From Caprella mutica (Eukaryota; Arthropoda; Malacostraca; Amphipoda; Caprellidae), in NCBI GenBank assembly GCA_947561585.1, contig CANNZV010000261.1, positions 186,001 to 250,000 on the forward strand: DNA of 64,000 nucleotides. The letters are read 5' to 3'. Under the pieces are notes generated by a model. It saw nothing but the letters and a program-made list of their open reading frames with translations, was not told the origin of the DNA and made no database searches. Both the position numbers and the translations under genes were made by a program. Position 1 is the first letter of the stretch. Each line of letters opens with the position of its first letter. This document shows positions 11,201-23,200 of the stretch, piece after piece.

Positions 11201-14200
11201 TGCCAATCTAGGTCCTAGTTACCTACTAGTATTCATCAATACCTACTTAGTTACCTACAACTGTTTGTCAATGCCTACCTAGTTATCTACTAGTGTTTAT
11301 CAATGCTTATCTAGTTACCTATAACTGTTTGACAATACCTTCCTACATACCTACCAGTACCAATACCTACCTACCAAGTATACCTACTGGCTACTAGGTA
11401 GTGTTTATCAATCCGTACCTACTTACCTACTACCTAGTATTATTCATCAATGCCTACCTAGATAGTAGATACCTACATCTGTTTATGAATACCTACCTAG
11501 TTATGATACGTAAATAAATCTTGAGATAGATATACCTTTTTGGTATAACTGTTTCCCGCGTTAAACAGACGAGGGACAGAGAGGGACATCCCGCGTTGGA
11601 CAGACGTGGGACAGAGAGGGATATCCCGCGTGGGACAGAGAGGGACATCCCACGTGGGACAGACGTGGGACAGAGAGGGACATCCCACGTGGGACAGACG
11701 TGGGACAGAGAGGGACATCCCGCGTGGGACAGAGAGGGACATCCCGCGTTGGACAGACGTGGGACAGAGAGGGACATCCCGCGTGGGACAGACGTGGGAC
11801 AGAGAGGGACATCCAGCGTGGGACAGAGAGGGACATCCCACGTGGGACAGACGTGGGACAGAGACGGATATCCCGCGTGGGACAGAGAGGGACATCCCAC
11901 GTGGGACAGAGAGGGACATCCCGCGTGGGACAGAGAGGGATAACCCACGTGGGACAGACGTGGGACAGAGGAGGGACATCCCGCGTGGGACAGAGAGGGA
12001 CATCCTGCGTGGGACAGAGAGGGACATCCCACGTGGGACAGACGTGGGACAGTGAGGGACATCCCGCGTGGGACAGAGAGGGACATCCCGCGTGGGAAAG
12101 ACGTGGGATGTGAGTGGGATTTAAGACGTAGGACAGACGAGGGACATCCCGCTTGTGTAAGACGTGGGACGTGAGTGAGATTTCAGACGTTGGAAAGACG
12201 TGGGATTTCAGACGTCTGGAGACGTCTGAAATCCCCCGTCCCTCTCTGTCCCTCGCTAGCGAGGGATGTCCCCCTCTGTCCCACGCGGGACAGAGAGGAT
12301 ATGGTTAGCTGGGTATGGATGCATATTCGGGCGATTTGGGCTACGGTTACTTGGATGCGTATTCGAGCGATTTAGGCTACTGTTACTATGGATGCGTATT
12401 TGAGCGATTTAGGCTACGGTTACTATGGATGCGTATTCGAGTGATTTAGACTACGGTTACTATGGATGCGTATTCGAGTGATTTAGACTACGGTTACTAT
12501 GGATGCGTATTCGAGTGATTTAGGCTACAATTACTATGGATGCGTATTCGAGTGATTTAGACTACGGTTACTATGGATGCGTATTCGAGTGATTTAGGCT
12601 ACAGTTACTATGGATGCGTATTCGAGCTATTTAGGCTACGGTTACTTGGATGCGTATTTGAGCGATTTAGCCATTTAGGCTACGGTTACTATGGATGCGT
12701 ATTCGAGCGATTTAGGCTACGGTTACTATGGATGCGTATTTGAGCAATTTAGGCTACGTTTACTATGAATGCGTATTTGAGCGATTTAGGCTACGGTTAC
12801 TATGGATGCGTATTCGAGCGATTTAGGCTACGGTTACTATGGATGCGTATTTGAGCAATTTAGGCTACGTTTACTATGGATGCGTATTCGAGCGATTTAG
12901 GCTACGGTTACTATGGATGCGTATTTGAGCAATTTAGGCTACGTTTACTATGGATGCGTATTTGAGCGATTTAGGCTACGGTTACTTGGATGCGTATTTG
13001 AGCGATTTAGGCTACGGTTACTTGGATGCGTATTTGAGCGATTTAGCCATTTAGGCTACGGTTACTATGGATGCGTATTCGAGAGATTTAGGCTACGGTT
13101 ACTATGGATGCGTATTAGAGTGATTTAGGCTACAGTTACTATGGATGCGTATTAGAGTGATTTAGGCTACAGTTACTATGGATGCGTATTAGAGTGATTT
13201 AGACTACGGTTACTATGGATGCGTATTCGAGTGATTTAGGCTACAATTACTATGGATGCGTATTAGAGTGATTTAGGCTACAGTTACTATGGATGCGTAT
13301 TCGAGCTATTTAGGCTACGGCTACTTGGATGCGTATTTGAGCGATTTAGCCATTTAGGCTACGGTTACTATGGATGCGTATTCGAGCGATTTAGGCTACG
13401 GTTACTATATGGATGCGTATTTGAGGGATTTGAGCTACGGCTACTTTGGATGCGTATTCAAGCCATTTTTCGCACTGACGACTTCTGATGAAAATCCAAC
13501 TCATACTTTCCAATGGGAGTGATTACAGTGGCAGCGATTTAGTCGTCAGAACAACTTCAGCGTTCAAACAAGTTTGATTGCGACAGCTTTCGGAAATTTT
13601 TGTGTATATTTGTAATTAATTCTTTTACTTTCGATTGCTATTACTGTTTACCTAAGCGTTTTGGAAATATATTTAATGCTATCAGGAATAATACAAATAC
13701 TATTTAATCATATATAATATATATTTGTTTATATATAGGCTTGAATTGGTTGTTACTCTGTACAATTTTTATTTACAGTAAAATAGAATATTCTTGAATA
13801 GTTATAGTTATATAAAAAATATTCTCCTTATTTTTCTATTTAGGTATTTCAAAAATTTTGTGCAGTGAAAATAATAAGCAAAGTAACGCCGCGTAAATTA
13901 TTTCAGAGGCACACAGGTAGGTGTTTAATTTCTCCCGAACATTACCTCGAAAAACATAGGTTAGACCCCAATATTAATTGGCAGAAACACACTGACGATC
14001 AGAAAATGCGTGCAGTGTAACCACTTGCACTGACGATGATTTCTGACGATATCGTCAGTGCGAAAATCGCTCGAATGCGCATCCACAGTAACCGTAGCCT
14101 AACCCGTTAAAAGTGTACTTTCCCGTTAAAATATAAACATGAGAATTAAATGATCATATCAATATAATCCCCTGTGAATCAGGGTTACATTTTTCATGTT

Positions 14201-17200
14201 AAAAATCATAAATTATATAGTTTTTCTCCTATGATCGTAATTGTGGAACTGTCCAATAATTTGTAACTTACCCCATTTATTTCGCACAATGAATAAATTA
14301 TTACTCAATTTACATCAAAATATTTGAGTAGTTTGTATTCATGATACAGCTTGCAATAAAAAAATATAAATAAACAAATATTATTTGATGAATAAATAAA
14401 TTAATGAAGACAGGAAGGAAATGATTAGGATAGATGTTCAGTGTTTTTCACATCTGATAACATGAATCATGTGCAGTATGCATATTTAAAGGTGATACAT
14501 AATGATGTATGTTATTTACTTCCACCTCACATTAATGGGGGAATTGGGGTCAGATATCATATTAAATGAAATACATGAACGGGGGGGGGGTAATTTAACC
14601 CCCCCCCCCTCCATTAAGAAATGGAACTGAAATGGACAAGTAAATACTAATAGAGTTAAGTCGTTATTCAGTTTAATATTAAACTACAATGAATAATACA
14701 TATAGTCTAAACAGTGGATTTACATTAAAATAATATTAAGCTCGTATTAAATATATTCACAAACATACAATTGAGGAATAATACATGTTATTTTCAAACA
14801 TGCACACTTACCCATGACATGTTTTGTCTCCACGCCGTTCAGAATGTTGAGTTGGTGATCCCTCAGAGATGTACTGCTAATTACGACGGTACGTGTCTTA
14901 ATTAGTTTACTCTTCAGAACATTCAGACTGCAGGTAGAGTCAATGCAGCCAAAGAACTTTACGATGTTGCACCTGAAAGAGAAAACTTATCAACTGCAGG
15001 TAATTTCAAGGTAAGATAGCGCAATTAATGGTACCAAAGATGTTCAGTTTGTTCTGTATGGTAAAACATTTCAATGAGGAGTTAGTAATAAATATTTATT
15101 ATTATTTAAGTTATATTATTTAGTTTAGGGCTGACTTTATAATAATGTTTTCAGGAGAAGATATGCCGTGACAACTGTTTTTAATTAGATTCAATAACGC
15201 ATTTCCCGTCTGTAGAAGTTAACGAATCATTTGTTTGAATTAATGTTCCATGTGATGATATTTGTAGCAGAACATCTTTTTTAACTTTTTATTGTACGAA
15301 ATTAAATGAGTTGAACTCAAAAGCTGTGAGAGGGAAAATATTTAAATAACACACAGAAATAAATTACATTTCTCATGAATTTGGAGCATTGATTTATATT
15401 CTTCATTCCTTACTCTACACTCTACACTCTACACTCTACACTCTACACTCTACACTCTATTCTTTATTCTTTATTCTTTATTCTTTATTCCTTATTCCTT
15501 ATTCCTTATTCTTTATTCCTTATTCTTTATTCTTTATTCCTTACTCCTTATTCCTTATTCCTTATTCTTTATTCTTTATTCTTTATTCTTTATTCTTTAT
15601 TCTTTATTCTTTATTCTTTATTCTTTATTCTTTATTCTTTATTCTTTATTCTTTATTCTTTATTCTTTATTCTTTATTCTTTATTCATTATTCTTTATTC
15701 TTTATTCTTTATTCTTTATTCCTTATCCCTCAATCCTTATTCTTTATTCTACCATAAGTTATTATCATTTTAACTTATAAAGTAACATTTTGCTATAAAA
15801 TATAATAACAGTAACGTGTTTTAATTTAGTAAATAAATTAGAATTAATTATTGCCCCTCAACCTGAAATATTAATGAACAAATTTACCTAATTATTCAAT
15901 ACGGTTTTTCATCACTTTATTCAATAGTTGCAGATGAATTAAATGAAATTAGTTGTAAATAACAATAAAATATTTAGCTACAGAAACTAAATAGAAATGG
16001 TGAAAGTTTTTCTTGGGGAGAAATTCCTTTGTTTTGAGGGGAGAAAAGGGCAGAAAATCGTAGAATTTTACTGATTGCACGACTGGAAATATTTTACGGG
16101 AATTCTTTTAACCGATCAGTCGGTAAAATAGGAAAATAGTTAAAGAATATGGAATGATTTTGATTATTCGTAGTTTATAAATTGTGGGAAGATTAATAAT
16201 TTGAATGTATTCTCTATTTGCTGTTAGTACATTTTAATATTTTTATTCATTGGACACTTTCTAGAAGAATAAAATTAAAAAATGATAAATGAAGTTTATA
16301 GACAATTGTTGTGGAGAGAATGGAATTATTTCACACTAGTGTACTTTCCCGTTAAAAATAACGGGTTACAATAGTATTAATATTGGTGTAAATTACCCGT
16401 TAAAAGTGTACTTTCCCGTTGAAATAAAAACATGAGAATTAAATGATCGTATCAATATAATCCCATTTTTCATGTTAAAAATCATAAATTATATAGTTTT
16501 TCTCGTATGATCGAAATTGTGGAACTGTCCAATAATTCGTAACTTACCCTTTATACTTTGTCTCATATGATCGGCAATGTGTCACTGTCCAATAATTCGT
16601 AAATTACCCTATATACTTTGTCTCATATGATCGAAATTGTGGAACTGTCCAATAATTCGTAGCTTACCCCATTTATTTCGCACAATGAATAAATTATTAC
16701 TCAATTTACTTCAAAATATTTGAGTAGTTTCTATTCATGATACAGCTTGCAATAAACAAATATAAATAAATAAATAAACAAAATTATATTATTTGATAAT
16801 TAAATAAATTAATGAAGACAGGAAGGAAATGATTAGGATAGACTACCAAGCAATTAGGGTCATATTTTCATGCATTTTCTATATTCTGACAAACTAATAT
16901 TAATCCACTAATGTACACTAATAGATAGAGAGACTTTAGTGAGTCTGTTGTCACATATCAAGTTACTATCACTAATTTACCTCACTGATTGCAGGTCTTG
17001 GAAGATACCATCACTCAAAGGTTGGAAGTTACGATAGCTGTCCCAAAGCTGTATGTCAATTTCTTTGGTTTGATTCCCATCAACTCCACTCGAGTGGGCA
17101 CTTGATTGCTGACTGTAGTTCAGGACTTTACTGAGTGATGTCAGGTGGTTTATCTTCGTAACTTCAAATTGAAGGAAGTGCCTCAATGCAGGTTCTTCTT

Positions 17201-20200
17201 GCTTGATAACAGTTTCACTGAAATCAGCTTCGCAGATCAAGTCAAGATGGTGGACATATTGAGACCTTTTGAAAGTTAGAGAAGAAAATTGCATTAACTA
17301 TCTAATAACATAAATTTTATTATCTATAATTGATCTATTTCAACTTCTAAATCCTATTATAATTATATTTGCTCCTTCCTTAGTGCGTGAGTCCTTCCGT
17401 TACGCTTTCAGTAATTAGATACAAGCAAATTCGGTACGTATGGTACCACAAACTTAACATCTTTTTGTCTTTTATATTTTGTTCCCTTATTTTCATTGTG
17501 TGCCTGAATTTGCATTATATAACACTAACAATATACTTGTGTTGATATATTTTGATTATTTCTATTTCTCTTTGATATTTTATTTAAACTTTTGCCAGTT
17601 GTTTGGCATATATATTATACTTAATCCGATAATATTACTTTATTGATATTTATTAATAGCTATGTTTTATTTAATATTATATGGAGCTATAAAGGAACTA
17701 TCTAGAAGTGTGATAATTAGTCACATAGAGTAAAGGAACTATCTAGCAGTGTGAGAATTAGTCATACAGAGTAAAGGAACTATCTAGCAGTGTGAGAATT
17801 AGTCATATAAAGTAAAGGAACTAACTAGCAGTGTGAGAATTAGTCACATAGAGTAAAGGAACTATCTAGCAGTGTGAGAATTAGTCATATAGAGTAAAGG
17901 AACTATCTAGCAGTGTGAGAATTAGTCATATAGAGTAAAGGAACTATCTAGCAGTGTGAGAATTAGTCAAACAGAGTAAAAGAACTATCTAGCAGTGTGA
18001 GAATTAGTCATATAGAGTAATGGAACTATCTAGCAGTGTGAGAATTAGTCATACAGAGTAAAGGAACTATCTAGCAGTGTGAGAATTAGTCATACAGAGT
18101 AAAAGAACTATCTAGTAGTGTGAGAATTAGTCATACAGAGTAAAGGAACTATCTAGCAGTGTGAGAATTAGTCATATAGAGTAAAGGAACTATCTAGCAG
18201 TGTGAGTATTAGTCATATAAAGTAAAGGAACTATCTAGCAGTGTGAGAATTAGTCATATAGAGTAAAGGAACTATCTAGCAGTGTGAGAATTAGTCATAT
18301 AGAGTAAAGGAACTATCTAGCAGTGTGAGTATTAGTCATATAAAGTAAAGGAACTATCTAGCAGTGTGAGAATTAGTCATATAGAGTAAAGGAACTATCT
18401 AGCAGTGTGAGAATTAGTCATATAGAGTAAAGGAACTATCTAGCAGTGTGAGAATTAGTCATATAGAGTAAAGGAACTATCTAGCAGTGTGAGAATTAGT
18501 CAAACAGAGTAAAGGAACTATCTAGCAGTGTGAGAATTAGTCATATAGAGTAAAGGAACTATATAGCAGTGTGAGAATTAGTCATACAGAGTAAAGGAAC
18601 TATCTAGCAGTGTGAGAATTAGTCATATAGAGTAAAGGAACTATCTAGCAGTGTGAGTATTAGTCATATAAAGTAAAGGAACTATCTAGCAGTGTGAAAA
18701 TTAGTCATATAGAGTAAAGGAACTATCTAGCAGAGTGAGAATTAGTCATATAGAGTAAAGGAACTATCTAGCAGTGTGAGAATTAGTCATACAGAGTAAA
18801 GGAACTATCTAGCAGTGTGAGAATTAGTCATATAGAGTGAAGGAACTATCTAGCAGTGTGAGAATTAGTCATATCGAGTAAAGGAACTATCTAGCAGTGT
18901 GAGAATTAGTCATACAGAGTAAAGGGACTATCTAGCAGTGTGAGAATTAGTCATACAGAGTAAAGGAACTATCTAGCAGTGTGAGAATTGGTCATACAGA
19001 GTAAAGGAACTATCTAGCAGTGTGAGAATTAGTCACATAGAGTAAAGGAACTATCTAGCAGTGTGAGAATTAGTCATATCAAGTAAAAGAACTATCTAGC
19101 AGTGTGAGAATTAGTCATATAGAGTAAAGGAACTATCTAGCAGTGTGAGAATTAGTCATACAGAGTAAAGGAACTATCTAGCAGTGTGAGAATTAGTCAT
19201 ACAGAGTAAAAGAACTATCTAGCAGTGTGAGAATTAGTCATGCAGAGTAAAGGAACTATCTAGCAGTGTGAGAATTATTCATATAGAGTAAAGGAACTAT
19301 CTAGCAGTGTGAGAATTAGTCATACAGAGTAAAGGAACTATCTAGCAGTGTGGGAATTGGTCATACAGAGTAAAGGAACTATCTAGCAGTGTGAGAATTA
19401 GTCACATAGAGTAAAGGAACTATCTGGCAGTGTGAGAATTAGTCATATAAAGTAAAGGAACTATCTAGCAGTGTGAGAATTAGTCATACAGAGTAAAGGA
19501 ACTATCTAGCAGTGTGAGAATTAGTCATACAGAGTAAAGGAACTATCTAGCAGTGTGAGAATTAGTCATACAGAGTAAAGGAACTATCTAGCAGTGTGAG
19601 AATTAGTCATACAGAGTAAAGGAACTATCTAGCAGTGTGAGAATTAGTCATATCGAGTAAAGGAACTATCTAGCAGTGTGAGAATTAGTCATACAGAGTA
19701 AATGAACTATCTAGCAGTGTGAGAATTAGTCATACAGAGTAAAGGAACTATCTAGCAGTGTGAGAATTAGTCATATAGAGTAAAGGAACTATCTAGCAGT
19801 GTGAGAATTAGTCAAACAGAGTAAAGGAACTATCTAGCAGTGTGAGAATTAGTCATATAGAGTAAAGGAACTATCTAGCAGTGTGAGAATTAGTCATACA
19901 GAGTAAAGGAACTATCTAGCAGTGTGAGAATTAGTCATACAGAGTAAAAGAACTATCTAGCAGTGTGAGAATTAGTCATGCAGAGTAAAGGAACTATCTA
20001 GCAGTGTGAGAATTATTCATATAGAGTAAAGGAACTATCTAGCAGTGTGAGAATTAGTCATATAAAGTAAAGGAACTATCTAGCAGTGTGAGAATTAGTC
20101 ATATAGAGTAAAGGAACTATCTAGCAGTGTGAGAATTAGTCATACAGAGTAAAGGAACTATCTAGCAGTGTGAGAATTAGTCATATCGAGTAAAGGAACT

Positions 20201-23200
20201 ATCTAGCAGTGTGAGAATTAGTCATATAGAGTAAAAGAACTATCTATCAGTGTGGGAATTAGTCATATAGAGTAAAGGAACTATCTAGCAGTGTGAGAAT
20301 TAGTCATATAGAGTAAAGAACTATCTAGCAGTGTGAGAATTAGTCATATAGAGTTAAGGAACTATCTAACAGTGTGAGAATTAGTCATACAGAGTAAAGG
20401 AACTATCTAGCAGTGTGAGAATTAGTCATATAGAGTTAAGGAACTATCTAGCAGTGTGAGAATTAGTCATACAGAGTAAAGGAACTATCTAGCAGTGTGA
20501 GAATTAGTCATATAGAGTTAAGGAACTATCTAGCAGTGTGAGAATTAGTCATACAGAGTAAAGGAACTATCTAGCAGTGTGAGAATTAGTCATGTAGAGT
20601 AAAGGAACTATCTAGCAGTGTGGGTTTTATCAAAACATTTTTTTTGATTCTCATCCCATGGAATTTCCAATTGTTTTTTCTAGTTCAAATTAATTGAAAT
20701 CGTAATTAATGAAGAAAAAATTTATTATTAAATGAATGAGAAAAAATTATTTTATCAAAACTTCAAAATAAATTAATTTAGTTTGAATAAAGTTTATTCT
20801 ATCTTTATTTTAATTCGAGTCATTTTCAAATTAATAAAAGTTAACATTCAAGAACATTTTCTCTAATTTTTATTTTTCCCCCAACAATTTTATAAAGATT
20901 CTTTTTTAAGTTTTATTTCGTTCAAAGAAAATTAATTAACGGGATAACTATAACGTTCTTCTGTAGATAATTGTTTGTTGCTATTAATGAGTCCAAATAA
21001 ACACAAAAGATCAAATGTATTTAATTAATAGTTAGATGAAACATATTCATTAAATTCACAACAATCTTATTGGTAATATAATTTTATCCCGTAATAGTAT
21101 TTTTCCGAAACATTTCTTATTCCACAGACACAACTTAGATTTCCACGATACCAATAATGACCTGTTCACAATAATAACCTCTGTTCAATCTTGAATATAA
21201 CCGTAATTTAAGTAATTTTAATATTTTGTTTATGGAATTAGTCACTGTAGGTATAGAGAATATTTCCCTGTCACGCACCTAACACTCATTGATGTCTCCG
21301 TCATTGTAACACTGTGCTGAATCAGGTGCGTATACAAGGGGGGGGGCATTTGGGGCATATGACCCCCCCTTGAGGTCTGAACTTTTTAAAAATAAATCTA
21401 CGGATTAATAAAAATATATGGATTAGTTCTCCAAATTGAAAAAATGTCAACTATTTGATTATTTTTAATTGCTTTTGACATGCTTGAACACTGTATTCTA
21501 TCAAAATCGTCATTTTTAAATTGCGAAATGGGAGAAATTAAATTGCTTCAAGTTGTATTATGTATAAGCCATTTCGTCTATAGAGTGGATTTCTATCACC
21601 CTATTAATATTAGCATTGTTCTTCAATTTATAAATATTTTTGAATTTGAGAAGAAATGCATCGTCCTGTTCTCTGTAGTTTGCCAAAATACCTACTTCAA
21701 CAGTACGCCGAAAATTCATGCTTTCTCAAGATAAATGGAAGGGTGGCTAATCTTACCACTTGAAAAAGTTCACAAGAGTTCGTGGTCTATTCAATGAAAC
21801 TGGTTCTATTCACAATTAAAAGCAAATGAAAACAAAACCAAAAAACACAAACTGCGATTCAGGAGGTGAAGAGTTTCTTTGAAGAAACCACTAGTTTTTC
21901 TCTCAGAAAAGCTTTTCAGCAGATTTCATCCACATCAAGACCACGTGGTGGAGGATCGTCATACATTTATTTAGTTTCCGTTTTTATCGTTGAACTTCAG
22001 TTCGACCATTAACGAAAGCCACATAAATAGCAGTTTTGTGAGTGGATTATGCAGCAACCATCCAACATGGCCAATTGAATCGTTTGGACAGACGAGAAGT
22101 TAATTTGCCTCCATCAAAAACACATCGAAAAATACGGTTGAAAATCCTCGAAATATCTGGAAAACAAATGATAGGTATGATGCTAAGGCAATGATCTTCG
22201 TTGCAATTATTAATGGAATGGTTCCAATTGTTCAAGCATTCCTTAATGAATATGGCAACTTATTACCCGTTAATGTTTTTCAAAACTCTGATTGTTCCAG
22301 CACATTATTTGGCCCAGCCTGCACTTAGGTGGATGCAAGACCACATTGCACAAATGCAGCTCTAGAGTTTAAGGAAAAATTTCGAGGTCGAGTGATTAGC
22401 AGAAGTACGGAAATAAAATTCCTGGTCAGCTACAGTCCAGATCTCAACTCTTTGGACTTGTGCATATGGGCTGCTGTACAAACTCGAGTTTATAAGTTAA
22501 TATATATAAAAAAAACAGATCCCAATGAGTCTCTTATACAATGTGCTCAAATCTCCGCTCAAAAATATAACAATAAGACTCTCAAGAAAGTATGCAAGAA
22601 TGTTCTGAAGCGTGCATCGTTCTGTTTTCACATCGAAGGGGGTCATTTTCAACAACTTTTTTAGGACCTCAGGATATGTGCCTCATGTGATATAAAACAA
22701 TAAATGTTTAATAATAATAAAAATCCTTTCTTTTCCTTCAAAGTGATGCATCTATAATGGTATTTGACTTATTTTTAAGTGCTTCTAATTCGCAATTAAA
22801 AAATTACGTTATCTGATGAAACACAGTGTAGCAGAATGGTTTTGATTATTTTTGCTGCAGCAATTAGAAGCACTTCAAATGCATCAACTGTCATCATAGA
22901 TACACCACGCTGATGGAAAAGAAAGTATTATTTTTTAACATTTATTGTCCTATATATATGGCTATATCATATGTACTACATCTCCTGTGGCCCTACAGAA
23001 ATTGTTGAAAATGACCTCCTCCAGCCTAAAGATAGAACGATCGAAGCAAACTTCGAAACATTCTTTCAAATTTCTTAGGGGTCTCCAGGTTATACCTTTC
23101 AGCGAAACTTTAAACACTTTGTATAAGAAACACAATGGAATATTCATTTTCATATATAAACTCGAGTTTGTGCAGCAGCCAAGAAGTGAAAATCTAAAGG

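Noticed and set aside
11493..12113. Several overlapping long frames on both strands
   Set aside because: 24-bp GC-rich array without stop codons in most frames. No single frame is favoured.
17691..20622. CRISPR-like regular array
   Set aside because: Units are contiguous with no unique spacers, and the genome is clearly animal. This is a minisatellite. The same holds for the arrays at 44849 and 57693.
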